A DNA stretch of 64,000 nucleotides from Mycobacterium sp. (GTDB lineage: Bacteria; Actinomycetota; Actinomycetes; Mycobacteriales; Mycobacteriaceae). Below the pieces are notes generated by a model that was not told where the DNA came from, did no database searches, and was given only the letters and a program-made list of their open reading frames with translations. The position numbers and the translations under genes are program-made. The DNA is taken from NCBI GenBank assembly GCA_016197405.1, contig JACPVR010000011.1, positions 124,001-188,000 on the forward strand, given 5' to 3'. Of this stretch, positions 56,422 through 64,000 are shown one piece after another (position 1 is the stretch's first letter; each line of letters begins with the position of its first letter).

Positions 56422-57968
56422 CCGCTCCCGATGAGCTCCGGGCCCGCGAGGACGGGGCAGGACTGACCAACAAGGGTCTGGCCGAAGGTAAGGTCGGCAC
56501 GTTATCCGGTGCCATCCTTGGGATCTCGTCGGTGGCGCCTGGCTACACGCTGACCGCAAGCATCGGCGTCATCGTCGCGGCCGTCGGGCTCAAGATGCCC
56601 GCGATCTTCATCGCCGGCTTCATCCCGATGTTCCTGACCGCATACGCCTACCGCGAGCTGAACAACCGCGCACCGGATTGTGGTGCGTCATTCACCTGGT
56701 CCACCAAGGCATTCGGCCCCTATGTCGGCTGGATGTGCGGCTGGGGCATGGTGATCGCGACGATCATCGTGCTGTCGAATCTGGCGGCCATCGCCGTCGA
56801 GTTCTTCTACCTGTTCATCTCCAAGGTCGCCGGTAATCCCGGAATCGCCGACCTGGCCGCCAACAAGGCGGTCAACATCGTCACCACGTTGGTGTTCCTG
56901 GCTGCGGCGACCTTCATCGCCAGTCGCGGTATCACCACCAGCGAGCGGCTGCAGTACATCCTGGTCGGTTTCCAGATGGTGGTGCTGGTCGGTTTCGCCG
57001 TCGCCGCCATCGCACACGTCGTCGGCGGCGACGCGCCCGCGGGCCTGAGTTTCGAGCTGGACTGGTTCAACCCGTTGCACGGTCTGGCGTTGAGCGCCTT
57101 CGTGGTCGGTGTCACCGGATCGATCTTCGCGTTCTGGGGCTGGGACACCTGCCTGACCCTGGGGGAGGAGTCCAAGAACCCCACCAAGACACCGGGCCGG
57201 GCCGGGCTGCTGTGCGTCACCAGCATCCTGCTGACCTACCTGCTGGTCGCCGTCGCGGTGATGATGTACGCGGGCACGGGCGACACCGGACTCGGACTGG
57301 GCAACGCGGACAATTCCGACAACGTCTTCGGCGCACTGGCCGAACCGGTGCTCGGCACCTGGGGCGGGCTGCTGGTGTACCTGGCGGTGCTGGCCAGTTC
57401 GGTCGCCAGCCTGCAGACGACGTTCCTGCCCGCGGCGCGTGCCATGCTGGCGATGGGCGCATACGGTGCGTTCCCGAAGAGATTCGCCGAGGTGCATCCG
57501 CGTTTCCTGGTGCCGGCGTTCGCCACCATGGTGGCCGGTGTGATCACCGGCGTCTTCTACACCGTGGTCAAACTGATATCGGAATCGGCGCTGTGGGACA
57601 CCATCGCCGCACTGGGCATCATGATCTGCTGGTACTACGGCATCACGGCGTTCGCCTGTGTCTGGTACTTCCGGCGCGAATTGTTCAGCAGCACACACAA
57701 TATCGTCTTCAAGTTCCTGTTCCCACTGCTCGGCGGGATCATTCTCGCGGTGGTCTTCGTCATCTCGGTCCGCGAGAGCATGAACCCGGAGAGCAGTGGC
57801 AGCGGCACGTCGATCGGCGGTATCGGCCTGGTGTTCTACCTGGGCTTCGGCATCCTACTGCTGGGTGCGGTGCTGATGATGGTCATGCGTAGCCGCAGCC
57901 CGGACTTCTTCGCCGGCCGCACCTTGACCCGTGACACCCCGGTCTCCGAGCTCACCGCCGAGCGCTGA
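56418..57968 (+). CDS. APC-superfamily amino-acid permease
   Basis: 516 residues, GTG start overlapping the USP gene. About 12 membrane helices. The first helix carries GAILGISSVAPGYTLTASIG, the unwound substrate-binding motif of the APC fold, and ELNNRAPDCGASFTWSTKAFGPYVGWMCGW is the family signature. Closest by eye to actinobacterial amino-acid/polyamine permeases; substrate not determinable. The last 114 bp overlap the convergent nitroreductase gene. Confidence 0.88.
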   Translation: MTAPDELRAREDGAGLTNKGLAEGKVGTLSGAILGISSVAPGYTLTASIGVIVAAVGLKMPAIFIAGFIPMFLTAYAYRELNNRAPDCGASFTWSTKAFGPYVGWMCGWGMVIATIIVLSNLAAIAVEFFYLFISKVAGNPGIADLAANKAVNIVTTLVFLAAATFIASRGITTSERLQYILVGFQMVVLVGFAVAAIAHVVGGDAPAGLSFELDWFNPLHGLALSAFVVGVTGSIFAFWGWDTCLTLGEESKNPTKTPGRAGLLCVTSILLTYLLVAVAVMMYAGTGDTGLGLGNADNSDNVFGALAEPVLGTWGGLLVYLAVLASSVASLQTTFLPAARAMLAMGAYGAFPKRFAEVHPRFLVPAFATMVAGVITGVFYTVVKLISESALWDTIAALGIMICWYYGITAFACVWYFRRELFSSTHNIVFKFLFPLLGGIILAVVFVISVRESMNPESSGSGTSIGGIGLVFYLGFGILLLGAVLMMVMRSRSPDFFAGRTLTRDTPVSELTAER

Positions 57969-58952
57969 GGCGGTATCGGCGAACCGCAGCACATCGGTCA
58001 GCGCGCGCCGCGGTGTCGGCGGCGGTGTCTCCCCGAGTTCCGGGGCCCGACCGACGCGGATCAACACCTGCGGGTGGCCGGGCCGGGAGAGCAGTTCGGC
58101 GACGACGGCGCGGGCCGGGCCGAATTCGGTCACATGGGTGACCGGGCAGGTGGCCAAACCCGCTGCCGTGCAGGACAGGAGAACGGCCGAGAGGACTTCG
58201 CCGCACCGCAGGGCGTCCTCGTTGCCGTCCGCGGGCGTCGACAAGACGAGCACCGTCGCATGGTCGGTGCCGATGGCACTGCGCCGGACGCCACGGCCCG
58301 CCACCGGGAACGCGCGGTTGACGTCGACGCGATCGGACTCCTCGGCCGAGGTCAGTGCGCTGTGTGGAACACCTTCGGCGGGTCCGAAGGATGCTGTCCA
58401 CCAATCGAGTTCGGCATGGTAGGCGGAATCGTAGCGGCGTAGCGCCTCGGTCAGTACCGACGCCGCAACGAGCTCGGGCCGCAGCCTGTCGTCGACGACG
58501 TCGAGCCGCACCGATGCGGATTCGTCTGTTCTGCGCACGACCGCACGCAGCTGCGGCTCGACATCATCCCAGCGCGGTATCGCGGCGAAGGGCAGTCGAT
58601 CGGTCCGGCGCGCCAGGATGGCATCGGCATGTCCGCGGTGCTCGGCGAAGATGCCGTCCTCGTGGGTGAAGCGCACGGTCGCCAGCAGGGTGCGATGGTC
58701 GCGGTCCGGAAAGCGATCGATATGGCAGCGCAGATCGGCGGCCGCCATCGCCACCCGCAGATGATCCAGTGCGGCGCCGCAGCCGATCAGTGCCTGACGG
58801 CCACCGGCATCGGTGCTGGGCAGAATCCGGTTGCGGTCCAGATGGAGTTCCAGTTCCCGGCCGTGCGCCACCCACTGCCAGGGTTGGCTGTTGTGTAGCG
58901 ACGGAGCGCGGGAAGCCAACCTGACGGCCGCGCGGAGGACCTCGGCATCCAC
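57855..58952 (-). CDS. Acg-type nitroreductase family protein with extended C-terminus
   Basis: 365 residues. RAPSLHNSQPWQW is the start of the Acg fold, followed by GGRQALIGCGAALDHLRVAM, RRTDRLPF and the nitroreductase second half with HPQVLIRVGRAPELG. The usual family end is near PRRALTDVLRF; about 35 more residues follow, antisense to the APC permease gene. Acg-type proteins of M. tuberculosis (Rv2032, Rv3131) belong to the DosR dormancy regulon and sequester FMN. A DosR-like site lies upstream. Confidence 0.88.
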   Translation of the reverse strand: MDAEVLRAAVRLASRAPSLHNSQPWQWVAHGRELELHLDRNRILPSTDAGGRQALIGCGAALDHLRVAMAAADLRCHIDRFPDRDHRTLLATVRFTHEDGIFAEHRGHADAILARRTDRLPFAAIPRWDDVEPQLRAVVRRTDESASVRLDVVDDRLRPELVAASVLTEALRRYDSAYHAELDWWTASFGPAEGVPHSALTSAEESDRVDVNRAFPVAGRGVRRSAIGTDHATVLVLSTPADGNEDALRCGEVLSAVLLSCTAAGLATCPVTHVTEFGPARAVVAELLSRPGHPQVLIRVGRAPELGETPPPTPRRALTDVLRFADTASALGGELGDRGVTGQGAAGEEVRAAATHDHHQHRTQQ

Positions 58953-58988
58953 CGTTCGATCCTCGCGGCCGGTGGCGGTGGTCCGGCA

Positions 58989-59002
58989 GAGTCATTGGTC
59001 CC
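58989..59002. promoter_or_regulatory. DosR-like box between the nitroreductase and ATPase genes
   Basis: GAGTC-ATTG-GTCCC matches 10 of 14 bases of the DosR core (GGGACTWWAGTCCC), with a perfect right half. It is placed between two divergent genes of types that are DosR-controlled in M. tuberculosis. It shares the form GnGnC-nnTG-GnCCC with the sites at 61717 and 63507. Confidence 0.45.
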
Positions 59003-59089
59003 CTGATCCGGGTCAAAAGGCGATGGGGCCGTGGATCGTTTGGTGTCTAGGCTGGTGGCGGACAGCGCAATCGAGCCCGGGAGGCGAGT

Positions 59090-61720
59090 ATCGAACCTGT
59101 CAGTTCGGATCATGCCGCCTGCGCCCCGCTACCGGAGCTGCTGGCATCGCTGCGTTGCACCCCGCAGGGTCTGTCGGCGGCCGAAGCCGCGCAACGGCTG
59201 AAAGATCACGGCCCCAATGCCATTCGTATCCACCGGGTCAGCCCGTGGGCCGTGCTGTCCCATCAACTCGACAATGCCGTGCTGATGCTGTTGGCGGGCA
59301 CCGCGCTGCTGTCGGCCTTCCTGGGGGACACCGCCCAGTCGGCCATCATCGGCGCCATCCTGCTGATCAGCGTGGGGCTCGGGTTCGTCAACGAGTACCG
59401 CGCCGAGCGTGCGACGGCGGCGTTGCACTCCCGGGTGCGGCACACCGCGATAGTCCGCCGCGACGGGGCCTTCGTCAAAGTCGACGTGACCGATCTGGTG
59501 CCCGGCGACATCATCCGGATCACGTTGGGGCAGACCGTTCCGGCCGATGTGCGGCTCATCGAGGTCGACGGCCTGGAGTGCAACGAGGGGATCCTCACCG
59601 GCGAGTCGGCGACCGCCGAGAAGGCGACCGAGCCCGTCGCGGCCGGTACGGCCCTCGGGGACTGCACCGACCTGGCGTTCATGGGGACCGTCGCCTCCGC
59701 CGGTGACGCGCTCGCGGTGGTGTACGCCACCGGCGCGGACGCGCAATTCGGTCGGATCGCACTGGGTCTGGGCAGCGCCGCACCGGAGACCGACTTCCAG
59801 GCCGGGCTGCGCCGGTTCTCCTATCTGCTGCTGTACGTGGCGATGACGTTGACGGCCGTCATCCTGGTGACCAACCTGCTGCTGCGCCGGCCGCTCATCG
59901 ATTCGGTGCTGTTCGCACTCGCCATCGCCGTGGGCATCACACCGCAGCTGCTGCCCGCGGTGGTCAGCAGCAGCCTGGCGGCCGGCGCTCGGCGGCTCAC
60001 CAAACAGAAGGTGTTGGTGAAGCGGCTGGTCAGCATCGAGGACCTCGGCGATATCGACATCCTGATCACCGACAAGACCGGAACCCTGACCGAGGGCCGG
60101 ATCAGTTTCCTCGATGCCGTCGATCCGACGGGCACCCATTCCGATCCGGCACTGCGGCTGGGGCTGCTGGCCACCGACGTCGATCCGTCGACCGGCGGGG
60201 CCAGCGGCAACGATATGGATGCCGCACTGTGGCAAGGCGTGGCGGATGCCACCGCACTCACCGCAGGGACCACCCGGGTGGCATCCCTGCCGTTCGACCA
60301 CACCCGACGGGCGATGTCGGTTCTGATCGACGACGAGAAATCCTCCGACGGAACGATTCTGGTGGTCAAGGGCGCCCCCGAACAGATCCTCGCCGGTTGC
60401 GCCGGTGTGCCGGATTCGGCACAGCACACGCTCGACGCCGCTTTCGCCGACGGGCGCCGCGTCGTCGCGGTCGCGACCAAGCCCGCACCGGGGCGGGTGG
60501 CCATCGTCCCTGCCGACGAGGCCGACCTGACGCTGCGCGGGTTCCTGGTGTTCGCCGACAACCCCAAGAAGGCCGCCCGGGATTCGCTGGCACGACTGAC
60601 CGAGCTGGAGATCGAGGTGAAGGTCGCCACCGGGGACAACCGGCGAGTGGCCGAGAAGGTCTGCGCTGACTTGGGATTGGTGTCGCACGGTTCGATCACC
60701 GGACCGGAGATGGACGCCCTCTCCGATGCCGAGTTCGACGACATGGCCTGTGCAAAGACCATCTTCGCCCGGATAACACCCGAGCAGAAGGAACGGCTGA
60801 TAATCGCCGTACGCAAGCGGGGCCGCTCGGTGGGGTTCCTCGGCGACGGTGTCAACGACGCGCTGGCGCTGCACGCCGCCGACGTCGGGATCTCGGTCGA
60901 CTCGGCCACCGACGTGGCCAAGGACGCCGCCGATGTGGTGCTGCTGGAGAAGGACCTCGGCGTGCTCGCCGCCGGGGTCGCCGAGGGCAGGCGAATCTTC
61001 GCCAACACCATCAAGTACGTATTGATGGGCACATCAAGCAATTTCGGCAACATGTTCAGCGCGGCTGCGGCATCGGCGGTGTTGCCGTTCCTGCCGATGC
61101 TGCCGAGCCAGATTCTGCTGAACAACCTGCTCTACGACAGCTCTCAACTGGCGATCCCCACCGATCGCGTCGATCCCGAGCAGTTGCACGCGCCGGCGCA
61201 CTGGAACATCGCCTTCATCCGGCGTTTCATGCTGACGTTCGGCCCGATCAGCTCATTGTTCGATTTCCTGACGTTCGGCCTGATGCTCGGAGTGCTGCAC
61301 GCGGGTCCACCGGAGTTCCGCACGGGATGGTTCGTGGAGTCCCTGGCGACGCAGACCCTCATCATCTTTGCCATCCGTACCCGCCGGATTCCCTTCCTGA
61401 AGAGCCGGTCCAGCGGCTGGCTGTTGGCGGCCACCGCGGCGGCCATCGCCATCGGGGTGGCCCTGACACTGTCACCGTTCGCGGGAGAACTGGGCTTCAC
61501 CGCACTGCCGTGGCAGTTCTTCATGGCGCTGGTGGCATTGGCCGTGGCCTATCTGGTGCTGGTCGAGGTGACCAAGAAGGTGTTCTACGCCGAACCGATT
61601 CATCTGGGTCCGCCGACGCGGGTCCGGGGACGGACCCACCGCATCCAACGCCGGGCCGCGAGGTTCACCCGGCACCCGCCGCCTCGTTCGCAGGGGGGCC
61701 GGACGGCCTCGCACCGGTGA
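59090..61720 (+). CDS. mgtA: Mg2+-translocating P-type ATPase (MgtA type), start codon not canonical
   Basis: The frame is open from 59051. The cation-ATPase N-terminal domain (PELLASLRCTPQGLSAAEAA, RLKDHGPNAI) lies upstream of the first GTG at 59252, so that GTG is internal. No ATG/GTG/TTG starts this part; an ATC at 59090 follows GGGAGG by 5 nt and is taken provisionally (876 residues). Landmarks: TGES, ITDKTGTLTEG with the phospho-Asp, GDGVNDALAL, and the MgtA-specific KYVLMGTSSNFGNMFSAAAA and LLPSQILLNNLLYD-like region (MLPSQILLNNLLYDSSQLAIP). P-type ATPases of this context are DosR-linked in M. tuberculosis (CtpF). Confidence 0.8.
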   Translation: MEPVSSDHAACAPLPELLASLRCTPQGLSAAEAAQRLKDHGPNAIRIHRVSPWAVLSHQLDNAVLMLLAGTALLSAFLGDTAQSAIIGAILLISVGLGFVNEYRAERATAALHSRVRHTAIVRRDGAFVKVDVTDLVPGDIIRITLGQTVPADVRLIEVDGLECNEGILTGESATAEKATEPVAAGTALGDCTDLAFMGTVASAGDALAVVYATGADAQFGRIALGLGSAAPETDFQAGLRRFSYLLLYVAMTLTAVILVTNLLLRRPLIDSVLFALAIAVGITPQLLPAVVSSSLAAGARRLTKQKVLVKRLVSIEDLGDIDILITDKTGTLTEGRISFLDAVDPTGTHSDPALRLGLLATDVDPSTGGASGNDMDAALWQGVADATALTAGTTRVASLPFDHTRRAMSVLIDDEKSSDGTILVVKGAPEQILAGCAGVPDSAQHTLDAAFADGRRVVAVATKPAPGRVAIVPADEADLTLRGFLVFADNPKKAARDSLARLTELEIEVKVATGDNRRVAEKVCADLGLVSHGSITGPEMDALSDAEFDDMACAKTIFARITPEQKERLIIAVRKRGRSVGFLGDGVNDALALHAADVGISVDSATDVAKDAADVVLLEKDLGVLAAGVAEGRRIFANTIKYVLMGTSSNFGNMFSAAAASAVLPFLPMLPSQILLNNLLYDSSQLAIPTDRVDPEQLHAPAHWNIAFIRRFMLTFGPISSLFDFLTFGLMLGVLHAGPPEFRTGWFVESLATQTLIIFAIRTRRIPFLKSRSSGWLLAATAAAIAIGVALTLSPFAGELGFTALPWQFFMALVALAVAYLVLVEVTKKVFYAEPIHLGPPTRVRGRTHRIQRRAARFTRHPPPRSQGGRTASHR

Positions 61721-61730
61721 CAATGGCCCC
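61717..61730. promoter_or_regulatory. DosR-like box upstream of the universal stress protein gene
   Basis: GTGAC-AATG-GCCCC matches 10 of 14 bases of the DosR core, including the left-half GAC. It overlaps the ATPase stop and lies 60 nt before the USP start at 61790. Confidence 0.4.
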
Positions 61731-61789
61731 TACTGCCCGCCGTCGGCCGGAACTACCGTTGACGCCTGAGCACAGGAAGGGGATGCGAA

Positions 61790-62680
61790 ATGACCACGCC
61801 TACAGCGCATCGAGGAATTCTGGTCGGCGTCGACGGCTCGCCCTCGGCGAAGGTGGCGGTGGATTGGGCGGCCCGCGAGGCGGCTTCGCGCAATGTGCCA
61901 CTCACCCTGGTCCATGTCATCAACCCGGTGGTGTTCACCAACTGGACCGAGGTCGCGATGCCGGTGGACTACACGGTGTGGCAAGAGGAGCGGGGAGCGA
62001 AAATCCTTGCGGCGGCCGCTGCCTTGGCCAACGACGCCGCCAAGGAGCACGGTGGTGTCCGGGTCGAGACCGAGACCGTGTCGGGCTCGACCCTGCCCAC
62101 CATGATCGATCTGACGAAGGATGCCGAACTGGTGGTCGTCGGCTGCCGGGGGCAGGGTGCGCTGGCCCGCACCCTGCTCGGGTCGGTCAGTTCCGGTCTG
62201 GTGAACCATGCGCACTGCCCGGTCGCGGTGATCCACGACGAGGACCCGCTGATGCAGGATCCGCGGCACGCGCCGGTGGTGCTGGGTATCGACGGGTCAC
62301 CGGCGTCGGAAACCGCGACAGCCATCGCCTTCGATGCGGCGTCGCGGCGCGGTGTCGAACTGGTCGCCATCCACGCGGTGAGCGATTCCGATGTCATCGA
62401 GATGCCCGGTGTCGACTACACCACCCTGGAGCAGCAGGCCAACGAACTGCTCGCGGAGCGGTTGGCCGGCTGGCAGGAGCGTTATCCGGACGTGCGGGTA
62501 CGCCGGGTCGTGACGTGGTCGCGGCCGGCGAAACTGCTGGTGGAGGAGTCCGAGAAGGCGCAGCTGCTGGTGGTGGGCAGTCATGGCCGCGGGGGGTTCA
62601 CCGGGATGCTGCTCGGCTCGGTCAGCTCCGCGGTGGCACATGCGGCCCGGATGCCGGTCATCGTGGCCCGCCGATCCTGA
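61790..62680 (+). CDS. Tandem universal stress protein (DosR-regulon type)
   Basis: 296 residues with two complete USP domains. Both carry the ATP-binding G-x2-G-x9-G(S/T): GCRGQGALARTLLGSVSSG and GSHGRGGFTGMLLGSVSSA. Domain starts read ILVGVDGSPSAKVAVDWAA and VVLGIDGSPASETATAIAF. The layout matches Rv1996/Rv2623, ATP-binding USPs of the M. tuberculosis dormancy regulon. GGAAGGGG precedes the ATG. It is 70 bp behind the ATPase gene. Confidence 0.92.
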   Translation: MTTPTAHRGILVGVDGSPSAKVAVDWAAREAASRNVPLTLVHVINPVVFTNWTEVAMPVDYTVWQEERGAKILAAAAALANDAAKEHGGVRVETETVSGSTLPTMIDLTKDAELVVVGCRGQGALARTLLGSVSSGLVNHAHCPVAVIHDEDPLMQDPRHAPVVLGIDGSPASETATAIAFDAASRRGVELVAIHAVSDSDVIEMPGVDYTTLEQQANELLAERLAGWQERYPDVRVRRVVTWSRPAKLLVEESEKAQLLVVGSHGRGGFTGMLLGSVSSAVAHAARMPVIVARRS

Positions 62681-62691
62681 CGCGAGGCCGG

Positions 62692-63432
62692 TCAGCGCCG
62701 GACCACCAGTACCGAGCAGTCCGGGAAACCCACGATCGGATGGCAGTTCGGTGTGGCGAGGTCAGCGAGCTGCTCGGCATCGCCGCGACCCACCACCGCC
62801 AGCTGCGGCGGCCGGCGATCCGGTGAACCAGGGGCCGGGAAACCGGTTCCGGCCGCCACGGTCTCGACGTGCACATCGGGATAACGTCGCACCCAACTGT
62901 CGGCACGCCGGTCGATCTGTCGTACCGATGTGTGCCGGAGCCGGCCCTCCCGCATCGCCTGGTGGACCCGCTCGTCGTCGTCGGCTTCGTCGTCCAGCAC
63001 GACCGCGACCACACCGGGGTCGGTGGTCGGGGAATCGGGGCAGTCCTTGATGACCGCCACATCGCAGCCCGCATGCCGGGCCAGGGTGGTCGCCAGTGCA
63101 CCCAGCGGACGTCCGACGCAATAGCCGTCCGAGCCGACACAGATCATCGCGGCGGCGTGTGATTGGGCCAGGAGAACGTCGGCCACGCCGCCACGGGTGG
63201 CGCACGTCTGCACACGCAGGTTCGGCGACTGTGCCACCAGGGCGTCGCCGGCCTCGGCCAGTGCGCGTCGTGTCGCGTCGAGGTCGGCCGGCGGCGTGCC
63301 CTCGCCGAGGACCCTGGTCAATCGCAGTGGGACATCGCGTGCGACGGCCTCCGCGACCGCCCAGCGCACGGCGTTCACCGCAGGTGGACTGCTGTCGAAG
63401 CCCACCACTATGGGGTGCGAATCGGTGTCCAC
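62692..63432 (-). CDS. Universal stress protein family protein, second domain degenerate
   Basis: 246 residues. The first USP domain (IVVGFDSSPPAVNAVRWAVA, ICVGSDGYCVGRPLGALATT) is recognisable with a weakened ATP motif. The second half is shortened (about 110 residues; LAVVGRGDAEQLADLATPN). It is convergent with the tandem USP gene and divergent from the last nitroreductase gene, across a gap holding a DosR-like site. Similar to Rv2028c-type dormancy USPs. Confidence 0.8.
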   Translation of the reverse strand: MDTDSHPIVVGFDSSPPAVNAVRWAVAEAVARDVPLRLTRVLGEGTPPADLDATRRALAEAGDALVAQSPNLRVQTCATRGGVADVLLAQSHAAAMICVGSDGYCVGRPLGALATTLARHAGCDVAVIKDCPDSPTTDPGVVAVVLDDEADDDERVHQAMREGRLRHTSVRQIDRRADSWVRRYPDVHVETVAAGTGFPAPGSPDRRPPQLAVVGRGDAEQLADLATPNCHPIVGFPDCSVLVVRR

Positions 63433-63506
63433 CCGCCTGCCCTCCGAGGTCGCGCTGTCACTTGCACTTCTGCTCGAAGGCTATGGGGCCGCCCGCGCGG
63501 CCACTA

Positions 63507-63520
63507 GAGCCCTTGGTCCC
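63507..63520. promoter_or_regulatory. DosR-like box between USP and nitroreductase genes
   Basis: GAGCC-CTTG-GTCCC matches 10 of 14 bases of the DosR core with a perfect right half and is nearly the same as the site at 58989 (both read AGAGYC-N-TTGGTCCCC). It lies 75 nt upstream of the minus-strand USP gene and 132 nt upstream of the plus-strand nitroreductase gene. Nothing else was seen in the 219-bp gap. Confidence 0.45.
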
Positions 63521-63651
63521 CAGCGGTGTTCGCATATCCGAAGGCACCCCGGTCAGGTCCAAGGTTTGCCGCAGAAGGGTCTTCCTACCCTCGCGCCATG
63601 CGGTGTACCGGGCCCATTGTGGAAGCATCGCTTACACAGAGGAACGCTCTC

Positions 63652-64000
63652 ATGGGTCCACATATCCCGGGTACCGACACACTGATGACGGCCATGGCGC
63701 TGGCAGCGCGCGCGCCGTCGGTACACAACATCCAGCCGTGGCGCTGGCATGTCGGTAAGCAGAGTGTGCATCTGTACGCCGATCCGAGCAGGCAGCTGGC
63801 GCAGGCCGACCCTGACGGACGCGAACTGATCGTCAGTTGTGGTGCGGCGCTCAATCATTGCGTCGTGGCCCTGGCAGCGCTCGGCTGGAAGAGTGAGATC
63901 CACCGCTTCCCCAACCCCGCCGATCCGACCCACCTGGCATCGGTCGACCTGCATGCGCACGCCGCCGGTGAGGTCGACATAACCCTCGCCGCGGCGATCA
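63652..64000 (+). CDS. Acg-type nitroreductase family protein (3' end cut by window edge)
   Basis: The first 116 residues are visible from ATG 63652, with GAGGAACG upstream. MALAARAPSVHNIQPWRWHV, DPSRQLAQADPDGRELIVSC and GAALNHCVVALAALGW match the start of the Acg family and of the paralogue at 57855-58952. The remainder lies outside the window. Probably part of the same dormancy-type gene set. Confidence 0.88.
   Translation, partial: MGPHIPGTDTLMTAMALAARAPSVHNIQPWRWHVGKQSVHLYADPSRQLAQADPDGRELIVSCGAALNHCVVALAALGWKSEIHRFPNPADPTHLASVDLHAHAAGEVDITLAAAI

Noticed and set aside
59129..60874. 581-residue open frame on the minus strand
   Set aside because: Antisense to the P-type ATPase, no ribosome-binding site and no recognisable family.
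61731..61789. Further DosR-like sites before the tandem USP gene
   Set aside because: Only the site at 61717-61730 keeps both half-sites; other GCCC runs here lack the partner half.

Overview
The window is about two-thirds G+C and reads as chromosome from a rapidly growing mycobacterium (Mycolicibacterium-like). The gene order rplM-rpsI-glmM-glmS-nnr-gadB-alr-tsaE/B-rimI-tsaD-groES-groEL1-whiB3-sigD-rsdA-guaB2-guaB3-choD-guaA-imuA'/imuB-iunH-acrA1-lpqD-htdY is, from memory, the order of the M. tuberculosis Rv3443c to Rv3389c segment, with extra genes inserted. WhiB3, SigD with its anti-sigma factor, a His-tailed GroEL1, the ImuA'/ImuB mutasome and F420-type enzymes all fit a mycobacterium. 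No rRNA, tRNA, CRISPR array or complete insertion sequence was seen.

Layout. 1-6.8 kb: the end of a propionyl-CoA synthetase gene, the rplM-rpsI ribosomal operon, a small secreted protein, glmM, and a gene pair resembling type VII secretion substrates. 6.8-20.9 kb: an F420-type oxidoreductase, a hydrolase-like protein, a broken glmS, a divergent hydrolase/CGNR-regulator pair, an SDR, nnr, gadB, then the tightly overlapping block alr-hydrolase-tsaE-tsaB-rimI-tsaD (D-Ala supply and tRNA t6A). 20.9-26.2 kb: a DUF222/HNH gene, groES-groEL1 with a CIRCE operator and two DnaA-box-like sites upstream, a VOC gene followed by a fragment of the groEL1 tail, and a DUF4349 lipoprotein. 26.2-32.9 kb: whiB3, sigD-rsdA, guaB2 and guaB3. 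32.9-38.7 kb: a VIT transporter, a two-component system, and a divergent redox operon (small membrane protein, ApbE, di-heme membrane protein, NuoF-like flavoprotein, ferredoxin). 38.7-47.3 kb: choD, guaA, and a minus-strand operon (esterase, SDR, diiron protein, Baeyer-Villiger-type monooxygenase, MerR regulator). 47.3-55.4 kb: SOS-controlled imuA'-imuB, iunH, acyl-CoA reductase, lpqD, tesB and htdY. 55.4-64 kb: universal stress proteins, an APC permease, two Acg-type nitroreductases and a Mg2+ P-type ATPase, a set that resembles the dormancy (DosR) regulon; three similar DosR-like motifs lie in its intergenic gaps.

Most notable points: glmS carries a deletion plus frameshift that should inactivate an essential enzyme, or else marks an assembly error; the redox operon looks like a trans-membrane electron-transfer module without a recognisable flavin acceptor and with a lost Fe-S ligand; a copy of the groEL1 3' end lies beyond the foreign-looking VOC gene; paired DnaA-box sequences sit in the groES upstream region; and the last 8 kb may be a DosR-type dormancy island. 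All family assignments come from reading the translations and from memory; no database search was run.
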